Assembly (NCBI RefSeq): GCF_000382205.1
Contig: NZ_KB907786.1
Location: forward strand, 372,001 to 436,000
Direction of reading: 5' to 3'
From: Dyadobacter beijingensis DSM 21582
Lineage (GTDB): Bacteria; Bacteroidota; Bacteroidia; Cytophagales; Spirosomataceae
DNA length: 64,000 nt
Shown here: positions 26,377-36,784 of the stretch, piece by piece
How positions within the stretch are numbered: the stretch's first letter is position 1
Layout of the letters: each line of letters starts with the position of its first letter
Notes under the pieces: model-generated
The model's database searches: none
Seen by the model: the letters and a program-made list of their open reading frames with translations, nothing else
What the model was told of the DNA's origin: nothing
Position numbers and translations under genes: made by a program

Positions 26377-26832
26377 CTATAATTTAAGCCGTACATCATG
26401 AACGAAATCCCGCACCGACGTGATCGAGTAGGTTGTAGCCTTTCGGAATAGCGGATTAAGCAGAAAGTTGCATTCGTCGCCTATGATGGCCGAAGGTATT
26501 CTGATAATGCCGTAGTCCCCCTTTTTCAGCAGATTGCTCCCGAAATCCCTGGTTGACGCCGGGGCAGGGGCCGTTCTCCAATCGCCCGGTAATGCGCTCA
26601 CGGGCAGGTCCAGCAGGTAAGCCGGGTCGATTTCGAATGCGGTAATGCTCAGTGCCCGCGGAATGTCGTCGATGTTCACATTGGCAGTATATTCGAGTAA
26701 TGCCAGCGCCCGGCTTTCGGAGGTGTAAATGCAGGGTACGAGCGGGTGGTTCCAGCGGCCGCCGTGCAGGCGCGCACCTTCCCCGTCGAGGTCGTGGGCG
26801 TAACGTGTACGCCCGATCCGGTAAACTGTCAT
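26377..26832 (-). CDS. RES-domain toxin of a RES/Xre toxin-antitoxin pair
   Basis: 151 aa RES domain (MTVYRIGRTRYA, GARLHGGRWNHP, CIYTSESRALALLEY, then FGSNLLKKGDYGIIRIPSAI). Family members (MbcT, ParT) break down NAD+ or ADP-ribosylate a metabolic enzyme when freed from the antitoxin. The start at 26832 gives the usual MTVYRI N-terminus; a longer start at 26877 would overlap the antitoxin. It lies 13 bp downstream of the antitoxin gene on the same strand. Confidence 0.9.
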   Translation of the reverse strand: MTVYRIGRTRYAHDLDGEGARLHGGRWNHPLVPCIYTSESRALALLEYTANVNIDDIPRALSITAFEIDPAYLLDLPVSALPGDWRTAPAPASTRDFGSNLLKKGDYGIIRIPSAIIGDECNFLLNPLFRKATTYSITSVRDFVHDVRLKL

Positions 26833-26845
26833 GGGCTGAGGGCGC

Positions 26846-27355
26846 TTAGGAGTAAACGCCGTAGTCGATCCTTCCAATCAGATTTTTGACCTCTTCCCGG
26901 CCAAACTGATTGTCCAGAAAATCAAAAGGCCGCTGACCGCCCAGCGCCTTGTTCGGCCTGAAAACCCAGCTGTTGAAGCGCTCCACATCTTCAAACACCT
27001 CATAACCATAGGAGTAAATATCCGCAAGGCTGACGATCCGTTCGCTCAGTGACTGGTTGAACTTCTCATCACCCTTTTTGTTGATGAGCGTCGCACGGGC
27101 AACCGACAACGCATTGGCCAGCTGATCATAGTCAAGCCCGGTTTTGTTCTTGAAACCTTCAAAATCGTTCTTGCTGATTCCCCTCCGGATCATATCGATC
27201 TTCTGGAAACTCGTCATCTGGCTTTCGGGACGTTGCAACGGGGTTTTGAAGATTACGGCGGGATTGGCAGCGTAGTGAGCCGCATAGGGCTCTTGGAGCA
27301 TATTGCCGGCATTTTCGTCCGGCTCGGGATAGGTCTTTGGTGTGTGTTTTTTCAT
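26846..27355 (-). CDS. Xre/MbcA/ParS-type antitoxin (DUF2384)
   Basis: 169 aa. The middle (about 50-115) is an Xre-like HTH (GISKNDFEGFKNKTGLDYDQ and LSVARATLINKK), and the C-terminal toxin-binding part (about 115-169) has the DUF2384 pattern FNSWVFRPNKALGGQRPFDF plus GREEVKNLIGRIDYGVY. It neutralises the RES toxin encoded 13 bp downstream and is expected to repress its own promoter. It is an upstream-antitoxin arrangement with normal length. Confidence 0.92.
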   Translation of the reverse strand: MKKHTPKTYPEPDENAGNMLQEPYAAHYAANPAVIFKTPLQRPESQMTSFQKIDMIRRGISKNDFEGFKNKTGLDYDQLANALSVARATLINKKGDEKFNQSLSERIVSLADIYSYGYEVFEDVERFNSWVFRPNKALGGQRPFDFLDNQFGREEVKNLIGRIDYGVYS

Positions 27356-27361
27356 GATAGT

Positions 27362-27403
27362 GTAAATTTAGACTATGGTCAGTCTATTTCTGCACTAATT
27401 TAC
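27362..27403 (-). promoter_or_regulatory. Candidate operator/promoter of the RES/Xre operon
   Basis: A 6-6-6 palindrome, TAGACT at 27369-27374 and AGTCTA at 27381-27386, is nested within GTAAATT (27362-27368) and AATTTAC (27397-27403). The minus-strand TAAATTTAC is close to TAnnTTTG and ends a few bases before the antitoxin ATG. Autoregulatory binding by the antitoxin is the natural hypothesis. Confidence 0.45.
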
Positions 27404-27405
27404 TA

Positions 27406-27437
27406 AATAAAAATGCCCCGCCAAAACTCGGCGGGGC
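27406..27437 (-). terminator. Terminator of the HEAT-DUF1080 gene
   Basis: GCCCCGCC (27415-27422) pairs with GGCGGGGC (27430-27437) around AAAACTC; on the minus strand the hairpin is followed by a T-tract (complement of the A-run at 27406-27413). Confidence 0.85.
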
Positions 27438-27445
27438 TTCTGGTA

Positions 27446-30400
27446 TCACTTTTTCTTCTTCGTTTTTTTCTTGCTTGTTTCAACCGGTTCGGGTGCTGCT
27501 TTGGTCAGGTCCTTAATGCGGATGTTCCTGAATTTGAGCTCGGAACCGTGCCCGAGAAATCCGAGGTGCCCGCTGGTCCGTTTCAGGCCGGGATGTTCCT
27601 TATGGTCGACGGTACCGTTTTTGCTGGCTTCGGCCAGGTCGCCGTCCAGGATCACTGTCCCGTTCAGCGTCACCTTGATCTTGGAACCTTGCACGCGTAC
27701 TTCTTCGTAGTTCCATTCGCCGAGCGGTTTCAAAAATCCTCTTTTCGCAGGGATAATGCCGTAGGCCGAGCCGTGGTACTGGTACTCGTGGAGGTCTTTG
27801 TAAATCTCCGCGTCGTTGTCCAGTATCTGGATTTCCGTTCCTACATACGCGGCGTCGCCTTCCATCGGCGTGCGGATACCGAGGCCGTTGTTAGCGCCCG
27901 GCGTCAGCTGGAACTCGAATCGGAAGTCGAAATCACTGTATTCGTCTTTCGTGTACAGGTTACCCTTGCCGCCTTTCTTAGGATCGACGACGAGTTCGCC
28001 GTTCTGAATGAAATAGTCAGTTTTGTTGCCTACCCATTCAAACATGTTGGTACCGTCGAACAGCACCTTGAAATTGTCTTTCTGCTCCGCTTCGGGCAAT
28101 GCGAATTCGGGACGGGGGATTTCGCGAACGTAAATGTCACGGTAATGTATTTCGTTCCCGTGCGCCTGCAATTCGAGCTGTTCCTTGGCAAAAATCGGCA
28201 GGTTACGGTCCCAGTAGTTTTCCAGCACCACATTATCCACAACATTTTCTCCATTCAGATCCACCGACACCCGGTCGCCGATCATCGTGATATGGAAGGT
28301 GTTCCATTCGCCGATCGCATGGTCGGCTACTTTGGACGGCTTGCTCGGGTTTTTCTGATTGTTATACAAACCGCCGGAGCCTACCTGTGCGCCCACATTC
28401 ACGCGCGCCGTGTCCCAGATCTGCACCTGGGGCGTTCCGCGGAGGTAAATACCCGCATCGCCGTCCTTCTGGATTTGCCAGTCGACATACATTTCGAAGT
28501 CGCCGTACTGTTTCACGGTACAAAGATTGTCGCCGTGGCCGGAGAATACGAGTTCGCCATTTTTGGCAAACCAATCCTTGAATGCCGCTTCATCGGCCTT
28601 TTTCTGCTTGTAAGCCAGTGAATCGGGGCTCATTCTAGCCCGCGCGATCGGGTTTTGTACCAATCCCTTCCAGCCCGAAAGGTCTTTCCCGTTGAAAAGC
28701 GGCACAAAACCTTCGCCAGTCGGCAACTCCGCCAGATGCTTGCGGATCGATTCACGCTGGTAATCGGCATCCTGGCCTTTCAGAAGCGGCCCCGCTTTGG
28801 CCAGCAGGTCGCGGATTTCTGCGCTGTACAGGTTTTTGTTAGCCAGTGCGATGCTCATGACCGCCTGCGCCGCCGCTTGCTGCGAACCGGCATTGTCGAG
28901 GTATTTTCCGGCTAGTAACAATGAATTAAAGGTCCTGTTTCTTCCCAGTTCTTTGATGATCGCTTCCTTTTGCGCGTCGGTTTTCGCAATGGCCAGTGCT
29001 TCGCGGAGCATAATCACCTTGCTAGCCGCCGTCTTGCCCGATTTGGCTGTCGCAGCTACATAGCCGGTCAATGCCGCATTGAAATCGTCGGAATCGGAAG
29101 TGCTGCGGGCGATGCTGAGCAATTCTTTGGCTGCGCTCGCGTCCGTCCACGCGGAAAGAGCCGCGATGGCCGCTTTTTTCTTGGCCGCGTCGCCGCTTCC
29201 GTAGGCCGATACCACCGATGCCAGCGCCTTTTTACCGCCAATGCCGGCCAGTACGGCAAGGTAATTGCCCTGCTTGTCGGCCGGAGAGGCGCTGATTTGT
29301 TTTAAAACGGCTTCCGTCTGGCTGCCGGCGTCGCCGGTTTCCTTCACCGCTGCGCTGATCGCCTGCTGGGTAGCAGTAATCTCCTCTGGCGCCGAGGCGC
29401 TGTTCAGCAATGCATAAAGCTGCGGCAGGTCATTGCCCGTAGCGAGCGATTTCAGGGCACCGAACGCCGATTTGCGCACCTCCGCATTGGTACTCTTCAA
29501 TTGCGCCGACACAACCGGCAGTTTCGAACTCGCTCCACGCGCCGCCAGTACGTCGATCAATGCGGGCTGTGCCGCCGCCGGAACGGCAGGGATCGCCGCA
29601 GCCACCTGGTCTACGAGGGATGCGCCTTTGATTGTCAGTAAGCTGTTTTTTACTGCTGCCACTTCTTCCGCATTGGCTGTTTTCAAAACCGGGATCAGCT
29701 TGGCAATGCTGCTTTCTTTCCCGATTTTGCCCGCCGCCCAAATGGCCGCTGTTTTTACTTTACTGTCTTTGGAAGCAAGGGCTTTCAGCACCACCGGCAA
29801 TGCGTCCGTCGATTCGGCGCGGCCGAGCATGGTAATGATTTCCGCTTGTACGGTGGGATTAGCCTTTTTATAAGCATTCAGCCAGGGCGTGGTACCGTCG
29901 GCCATCAGGTATTTTTGTCCCAATTTCAATGCAGCTGCGCGGTACTGGGCGTCGGTACTCTGCAATGCGCTCACCAGTACCGGTACGGATTCCCGTTTTT
30001 TGATATCCGAATAAATCTTCAATGCCGATGAGCGCGTCGCCGATTGCTTCACATCCGGCGTATTTTTGATCAACGCCAGCGCCGATTTTTCTGCCGCAGC
30101 CCCATTGCCGTTTGCTGCCAGCCGGGCCAGGTATTTCAGGTAAACGGCCGTTGCGTCGGCTTCGTCGTACCCGTATGAGGCTTTCTGCGCGGCGCCTGCC
30201 AGAATGCCCTCCGAAGATGGCGCGCCAATTTCCGAAAGGGCATAAAGACTTACTTTCCGGAGATTGAGCTCAGCACTCGCCGCTGTTTTTTCGATGGTAC
30301 CTGCGGCCTCTTTGTAATGCGCACCGCCTAATGCCTCTGTAATGGCCAGCTGAGCCGGTCCATTGGCACTACCGAGCGCCTGGAACAATGCCTCCCCCGC

Positions 30401-30883
30401 AGCCGGTGAGCCGATTCGCGACAACGTGCGCGAAGCTGGCTGGGACAGTCGCTCGTCTTTGAGATAACCTTTCAAAACCTCCACCGATTCATCCTTACCC
30501 ACTGTTTGGAGCTGGTAAATGAGGAAATTCTTGCTGTCGGGGTCGTTTACTTTGGATAATGCCTCGCCGTAGGCTTCGGCGGCATCTTTGCGCAATGCTT
30601 CCTTGCCGGGCTGCGACGCATAGTAGGTGAAGCCGCCCAATGCGTACTGGATTTTGGTGTTGTCGCCTTTGCCGAGCGGCGTGAGCATGGAAGCGATCTG
30701 TACCAGGCCGGGCTTACCGAGCTGGGCGAGCTCTTCCATGTTTTTCTTCAATGCCGCCTCGTTCTGAGAGGGGAATTTCGCCAGTACCGCCTTCACTTTG
30801 GCGTCGAGCGAATTATCGGTTTGGGCCATCAGCTGCGAGGAAGCCAGGCAGAGGGCTAGTATATGGGATAGTTGTTTTTTCAT
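27446..30883 (-). CDS. HEAT-repeat protein with two DUF1080 (3-keto-glycoside hydrolase) domains
   Basis: 1145 aa from the start at 30883, which gives a signal peptide (1-21, ending LMAQ). Residues about 25-700 are HEAT-like helical repeats. Two DUF1080 concanavalin-like domains follow: about 725-925 (FVPLFNGKDLSGWKG) and 937-1127 (FKVLFDGTNMFEWVG). The tail is Lys-rich (KKKTKKKK). DUF1080 proteins in Bacteroides cleave 3-keto-glycosides produced by Gfo/Idh/MocA enzymes; the gene directly upstream is such an enzyme, 48 bp away. Likely periplasmic glycan breakdown; substrate unknown. Confidence 0.88.
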   Translation of the reverse strand: MKKQLSHILALCLASSQLMAQTDNSLDAKVKAVLAKFPSQNEAALKKNMEELAQLGKPGLVQIASMLTPLGKGDNTKIQYALGGFTYYASQPGKEALRKDAAEAYGEALSKVNDPDSKNFLIYQLQTVGKDESVEVLKGYLKDERLSQPASRTLSRIGSPAAGEALFQALGSANGPAQLAITEALGGAHYKEAAGTIEKTAASAELNLRKVSLYALSEIGAPSSEGILAGAAQKASYGYDEADATAVYLKYLARLAANGNGAAAEKSALALIKNTPDVKQSATRSSALKIYSDIKKRESVPVLVSALQSTDAQYRAAALKLGQKYLMADGTTPWLNAYKKANPTVQAEIITMLGRAESTDALPVVLKALASKDSKVKTAAIWAAGKIGKESSIAKLIPVLKTANAEEVAAVKNSLLTIKGASLVDQVAAAIPAVPAAAQPALIDVLAARGASSKLPVVSAQLKSTNAEVRKSAFGALKSLATGNDLPQLYALLNSASAPEEITATQQAISAAVKETGDAGSQTEAVLKQISASPADKQGNYLAVLAGIGGKKALASVVSAYGSGDAAKKKAAIAALSAWTDASAAKELLSIARSTSDSDDFNAALTGYVAATAKSGKTAASKVIMLREALAIAKTDAQKEAIIKELGRNRTFNSLLLAGKYLDNAGSQQAAAQAVMSIALANKNLYSAEIRDLLAKAGPLLKGQDADYQRESIRKHLAELPTGEGFVPLFNGKDLSGWKGLVQNPIARARMSPDSLAYKQKKADEAAFKDWFAKNGELVFSGHGDNLCTVKQYGDFEMYVDWQIQKDGDAGIYLRGTPQVQIWDTARVNVGAQVGSGGLYNNQKNPSKPSKVADHAIGEWNTFHITMIGDRVSVDLNGENVVDNVVLENYWDRNLPIFAKEQLELQAHGNEIHYRDIYVREIPRPEFALPEAEQKDNFKVLFDGTNMFEWVGNKTDYFIQNGELVVDPKKGGKGNLYTKDEYSDFDFRFEFQLTPGANNGLGIRTPMEGDAAYVGTEIQILDNDAEIYKDLHEYQYHGSAYGIIPAKRGFLKPLGEWNYEEVRVQGSKIKVTLNGTVILDGDLAEASKNGTVDHKEHPGLKRTSGHLGFLGHGSELKFRNIRIKDLTKAAPEPVETSKKKTKKKK

Positions 30884-30931
30884 CGGAAATGCCATTGCTG
30901 CAACCTGCGGACGCAGCCAGCTTTTGAGTTC

Positions 30932-32203
30932 TTAAATGGTCCAGGGAGCGCGCATAGGCTGATTAATGAGCCGGTTGGCACCTTCATCGTCGATAAACTC
31001 CTGCTTATCGGGATCGAATTTCAGCGAGCGGCCGAGTCGCAGGGCGATCAGCCCCATATTGACGATCGTGCACGAGCGGTGACCGTTTTCTTCATTGAGC
31101 GCGAACTTTTTGCGGTTTTTCACGGCATCCACGAAGTCGGTAACCTGCGGCTCGGGATCGGGGAATGCGGCGAGCTTCTTTTCCAGGTCGGGGATATCCG
31201 ATTTGAAATTGGGGTACAGTTTGCCTTTCGGTCCTTCGATGTAAGGGACTTTTTCGTCCTTGGCCTCACCGTCGAGCACGATCTGGCAGCCGTCGGCATA
31301 GGTGTAGGTTATGCGGCGCCAGGTGCCTACCGCTTCGGTATGCTGCTGAGGCGCGTCCACTTCCACGCTCACGGGGCTGGTATCGTCCTTGCCGAGGAAA
31401 TATTGAATAGGGTCGATGTAGTGCTGCCCCATATCGCCCAGGCCGCCGCCGTCGTAATCCCAGTAGCCGCGGAATGTCTGGTGCACACGGTGCTCGCTAT
31501 ATGGTTTATAAGGTGCCGGGCCGAGCCACATATCGTAGTCCAGCTCCGCCGGTACCGGCTGAGGGGCATTATTTGTTTTACCTACCCAATAAAATTTCCA
31601 GTCGAAACCGGTATGCTTGCTTACGGTGACCTTCAATGGCCAGCCTAGCAATCCGCTCTGTACGAGTTTCTTAATCGGTTTTACCGTGGTATTCATGCCG
31701 TAGAAGTTGCTTTCGAAGCGAAACCAGGTATTGAGCCGGAACACGCGGCCATGCTGCTGCACGGCTTCCACGAGGCGCTTGCCCTCACCGATGGTACGTG
31801 TCATGGGTTTTTCGCACCACACGTCCTTGCCTGCCCGCGCGGCGTCGGCGGCGATGATACCGTGCCAATGGGGCGGCGTGGCCACGTGTACAATGTCCAC
31901 TTCGGGAAGCTGGATCAGCTCGCGGTAGTCGGAGAAGGTTTTGACGCCCTTGTCCACCATGTTCACGGCGATGTCCAGGTGCTTTTTGTCAACGTCACAT
32001 AGTGCGACCACTTTGGTACCTGCGTAGGGAATGTGGCCGCGGCCCATGGAGCCGGTGCCGACGATGGCTTTCGTGAGCGTGTCGCTCGGGGCGAGGTAAC
32101 CTTTCCCCAGCACGTGGCGGGGAACGATCGAAAACGTCGCCAGCGTCGCCAGCGACCCCTTGATGAAGCTCCGGCGGGACGCGGAAGTTCCTTTCTCTTT
32201 CAT
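30932..32203 (-). CDS. Tat-exported Gfo/Idh/MocA family oxidoreductase
   Basis: 423 aa. The N-terminus has a twin-arginine signal (SRRSFIKG, about residues 10-17) and the Rossmann motif VGTGSMGRGH. The EKP motif (WCEKPMTRT) of the family is present, as is the C-terminal beta-sheet domain. These enzymes use bound NAD(P) to oxidise or reduce sugars or glycosides, commonly at C3. Together with the DUF1080 protein 48 bp downstream, oxidation to a 3-keto-glycoside followed by cleavage is the probable pathway in the periplasm. Length is normal for the exported subgroup. Confidence 0.9.
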   Translation of the reverse strand: MKEKGTSASRRSFIKGSLATLATFSIVPRHVLGKGYLAPSDTLTKAIVGTGSMGRGHIPYAGTKVVALCDVDKKHLDIAVNMVDKGVKTFSDYRELIQLPEVDIVHVATPPHWHGIIAADAARAGKDVWCEKPMTRTIGEGKRLVEAVQQHGRVFRLNTWFRFESNFYGMNTTVKPIKKLVQSGLLGWPLKVTVSKHTGFDWKFYWVGKTNNAPQPVPAELDYDMWLGPAPYKPYSEHRVHQTFRGYWDYDGGGLGDMGQHYIDPIQYFLGKDDTSPVSVEVDAPQQHTEAVGTWRRITYTYADGCQIVLDGEAKDEKVPYIEGPKGKLYPNFKSDIPDLEKKLAAFPDPEPQVTDFVDAVKNRKKFALNEENGHRSCTIVNMGLIALRLGRSLKFDPDKQEFIDDEGANRLINQPMRAPWTI

Positions 32204-32366
32204 TCGTTAAGGTTTTTAGGAAAAAGTAATAGTTAAGTCCTTGTGAAATTATGACAATATCAGGAATGCGCCAAAGCATTGCCCGGCATTACCGCACATT
32301 AATCGGGCAAGGCCCCGGAATGGCATTAAAAAACCCGAAAAAGTGACAATACGTGCTGCGTGCTCG

Positions 32367-33926
<1,560 letters not shown>

Positions 33927-33945
33927 GTAATACAGGCGATATGGT

Positions 33946-33953
33946 TACATTTG
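33946..33953 (+). promoter_or_regulatory. Candidate -7 box for porQ
   Basis: TACATTTG matches TAnnTTTG exactly, 57 bp before the chosen porQ start, in the divergent gap with the carboxyltransferase gene. Confidence 0.4.
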
Positions 33954-34009
33954 CTGGTGAACGGGTTATAAATATAGCGTCAATTTTTAATGATTCGGGA
34001 AAATATTGG

Positions 34010-35077
34010 ATGTTTATGAGGTCGACAGGCTGCGGTTTGCTTTTCCTGATCACATGGCTTTGTTCACCATGGAATACCGCTTATGCACAATCTACCGGCG
34101 GCCGTACGCGCATGGATTTCCTGCAACTGCCCGCCCAGTCACGGAGCACGGCGCTCGGCTCCAACCACATTACCGCACAGGGTAACGACCCGCTGATCTT
34201 CCTCCAAAACCCCGCATTGCTGGATTCCGCGAAGATCAATAATGTATCGCTGAACCTGATGCCTTATCTGGCGGACACGAAATTCGTGAGCCTGGGTTAT
34301 GCCAACCGTGTGCGCCGGACAGGCGGCACCTGGGCTGTGGGCCTGCAATATCTGAACTACGGCACGATGCCGGAAACCGACGACATCGGCAATGTAATCG
34401 GGGAGTTCCGGGCGGCGGACTATGGACTGTCTGCCGGTTACGGGCACACAATAGGTGCATTTACGCTCGGCGCGACGGCCAAATTCGTGGGCGCGTCCAT
34501 TGAAAGTTATCGGACCTGGGGAATGGCATTCGACTGGGGCGCTACATTTCGGCACCCGCGCGAAGACCTTACGATTGGCTTTGCAGCGAGGAATTTTGGG
34601 TTTTTAAGGCAAAACTACCATGGCGCCACGTCGCCTGTTTTACCACTTGATCTGCGCGTAGGCGTCACCTTCAAACCAAAATATATGCCGGTGCGGGTGT
34701 CGCTCACGGCGCATCATCTGAACCGTTTCGATATGGTTTACAATGATCCCAACCTCTTTTTTACCTATGATATCAATGGTAATAAACTCGCTAAAAAGGT
34801 AGGGATAGCCGAAAAACTGGGCAGGCATCTGTCGCTCGGCGCGGAGATTCTGGCGCATTCCAACTTCCGCATACTACTCGGTTATGACCATTTGAAAAGG
34901 CAAGAGCTCCGCCTGAACAACCGCGGCGCATTGGCCGGTTTCTCGTTCGGGGCCTGGCTGCGCGTGAAGCGTTTCGAAATAGGCTACGGAAGGGCGCAAT
35001 ACGTGCCCGGCTTCGGAAGCAGCTCGCTGTCGGTGGTAATGAACCTGAAAAACGGGTTCGTGAAGGACTGTAAGTGA
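34010..35077 (+). CDS. porQ: Type IX secretion system protein PorQ
   Basis: 355 aa from ATG 34010, which gives a signal peptide (ending AYAQS). The mature protein is a PorV/LptO-type outer-membrane beta-barrel: FLQLPAQSRSTALGSNHIT, FLQNPALLD, repeated strands of 8-12 residues and the terminal SSLSVVMNLKNGF. PorQ is part of the type IX machinery, binding PorZ at the cell surface in Porphyromonas. Upstream in-frame sequence is open but overlaps the divergent gene and lacks a signal peptide. The secreted GH9 enzyme in this window is a candidate cargo of the system. Confidence 0.9.
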   Translation: MFMRSTGCGLLFLITWLCSPWNTAYAQSTGGRTRMDFLQLPAQSRSTALGSNHITAQGNDPLIFLQNPALLDSAKINNVSLNLMPYLADTKFVSLGYANRVRRTGGTWAVGLQYLNYGTMPETDDIGNVIGEFRAADYGLSAGYGHTIGAFTLGATAKFVGASIESYRTWGMAFDWGATFRHPREDLTIGFAARNFGFLRQNYHGATSPVLPLDLRVGVTFKPKYMPVRVSLTAHHLNRFDMVYNDPNLFFTYDINGNKLAKKVGIAEKLGRHLSLGAEILAHSNFRILLGYDHLKRQELRLNNRGALAGFSFGAWLRVKRFEIGYGRAQYVPGFGSSSLSVVMNLKNGFVKDCK

Positions 35078-35161
35078 CCGTATTGGTGGCCGGGCGGGAG
35101 CAGGGGTTGTCAGGTGTTGCCAATTCCTGACCAAATTTGACAACCCCCGACAATAACTCAA

Positions 35162-36670
35162 CTACGCCTGACCATTTCGAAGAACTTTGCCTTTTTCCAG
35201 TTTCAAATAATGCGTCACGCAGCTCGGGATCTCGTTGGGGTAATGCGATACGTAAATCAGCGTCCGCTCGTCGGTGTCGCAAATCGCATTTACGACTGAT
35301 TTGAAATAGTCGATCGCGTCGGCGTCCAGGCCCTGACAGGGCTCGTCGAGGATGAGCAGCGGCGGGTTTTTAACCAATGCGCGCGCCAGCAGCACCATTC
35401 TTTGCTGACCTTTCGATAATTGTGAAAAGTCCTTTTCGATCAGATCGTGTACGTGCAGGAGTTGGGCCACTTCATGGACCCGCTCGATCTGCGTTTCGGT
35501 CAGTTTTTTGAAGAAAACGCCCGTAGCATCGAAGAAGCCGGAGGCGATGGTTTTAAAAACCGTCGTATTTCTCGGAAAATACAAATGCAATTCCGGTGAA
35601 ACGTGGCCGATTTTCTGTTTGATATCCCAGATCGATGCCCCTGCGCCGCCCCGTTTTTGATCGAACAAATCATAATCATTGGCAAAACGCTGCGGGTTGT
35701 CGGCGGTAATAATGCTGAGCAACGTTGATTTGCCGGAACCGTTCGGGCCGGATAATGCCCATTTTTCACCTTTTGCTATCTTCCAGCTGACATTGTCGAG
35801 GATCAGGTCTTCGCCGTACTTTACGCGGACATTTCTCAAATCCAGCGCGTATTGAAAACCGGTGAATTCGGGGTGGCCGAAATGCGCGAGCTTCTGCGGA
35901 TCGGGCTGGGGAAAATGCCGTGCGTGGGTATCGGCGGTACGAAACTCCGCTGCCGGCGTCAAAGCGGCGATTTTGCCTCCTTCCAGTTCCAGTACATTTG
36001 TAATGCACGGAGGTATCTCGGTGGCGGTGGTCGCCATGATGACCGTCACGTCTTGTCTGGTCAGTTCGGTCAAGGCATTGCGCAGTACTTCGCGTGAATG
36101 CACGTCGAGACCGCTGAATGCATTGTCCAGCATGAGTACTTTCGGCTTTTTCAGGAGGGATTTGGCCAATAGCATGCGCCTTGTTTCGCCGTTGGACAAT
36201 GTTACGAATGGGTGGTCGAGCAAATGGGTGAGGGAAAGCAACCCGGTCACGCGGGCGAGCTCGTCCTCAGATACTTTGGACGGTTCAAGCTTCACCGATT
36301 TGTCGTCGACGGTTCCTACCGGTCTGAGTTGGTCGGTCAGGATCGCGCGCAATGTGGGCGCACGCTCGGCTTCGTACGCGTGGAACCGCTGCTGGTAGTA
36401 CTCGGCCCCGGCGCTCACAATGCGGTTGAACGAGTAGTCGTTGGACGCGAGTTCGATGTTTTCGCGTAAAGGCGTCGTCCACGGGTAGGCGATCTTACCG
36501 GACAGTACCGGCCATTTCCCGGCGATCACTTCCAGCAGCACCGATTTTCCCGAGCCATTCGGGCCTACGATGGCCCAGTTTTCTCCATGTTCGATATTCC
36601 AGTTGATTTCAGAAAGGACCGTCGATTCGTATTTGCGGACGGAGACGTTTTGAAGCGAAATGAGTGTCAT
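35162..36670 (-). CDS. Twin-ABC ATPase (ModF-like)
   Basis: 502 aa with two ABC domains and no membrane segment. First domain: Walker A GPNGSGKS at 36-43, signature LSNGE, Walker B KVLMLDNAF. Second: GPNGSGKS, LSKGQ, LLILDEPCQGLD. The first Walker B ends in Asn where the catalytic Glu is usual. ModF/PhrA-type proteins of this layout have been tied to molybdate or photorepair by similarity only; no transporter partner is nearby. The start at 36670 matches the NBD family N-terminus. Confidence 0.85.
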   Translation of the reverse strand: MTLISLQNVSVRKYESTVLSEINWNIEHGENWAIVGPNGSGKSVLLEVIAGKWPVLSGKIAYPWTTPLRENIELASNDYSFNRIVSAGAEYYQQRFHAYEAERAPTLRAILTDQLRPVGTVDDKSVKLEPSKVSEDELARVTGLLSLTHLLDHPFVTLSNGETRRMLLAKSLLKKPKVLMLDNAFSGLDVHSREVLRNALTELTRQDVTVIMATTATEIPPCITNVLELEGGKIAALTPAAEFRTADTHARHFPQPDPQKLAHFGHPEFTGFQYALDLRNVRVKYGEDLILDNVSWKIAKGEKWALSGPNGSGKSTLLSIITADNPQRFANDYDLFDQKRGGAGASIWDIKQKIGHVSPELHLYFPRNTTVFKTIASGFFDATGVFFKKLTETQIERVHEVAQLLHVHDLIEKDFSQLSKGQQRMVLLARALVKNPPLLILDEPCQGLDADAIDYFKSVVNAICDTDERTLIYVSHYPNEIPSCVTHYLKLEKGKVLRNGQA

Positions 36671-36728
36671 GCGTAAGCCAAAGTAATGAAAGGGCAAATA
36701 CCACATTTTTGGCCTTAAATGGAAACAA

Positions 36729-36754
36729 AAAGGCATCCGTTTCCGGATGCCTTT
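36729..36754 (-). terminator. Terminator of the PfpI-family gene
   Basis: Arms AAAGGCATCCG and CGGATGCCTTT pair perfectly around a 4-nt loop; the minus strand continues with TTTTGTTTCC. Confidence 0.85.
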
Positions 36755-36784
36755 GCCAAGCGTTTGAATCAGTGTGTAGTGCGG

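Noticed and set aside
27413..28621. Long plus-strand frame antisense to the HEAT-DUF1080 gene
   Set aside because: Shadow of a strong coding gene; no recognisable domain.
32279..32310. Hairpin TTGCCCG/CGGGCAA after the carboxyltransferase as a terminator
   Set aside because: A 7-bp stem with an 18-nt loop and no T-run on the minus strand; too weak to call.
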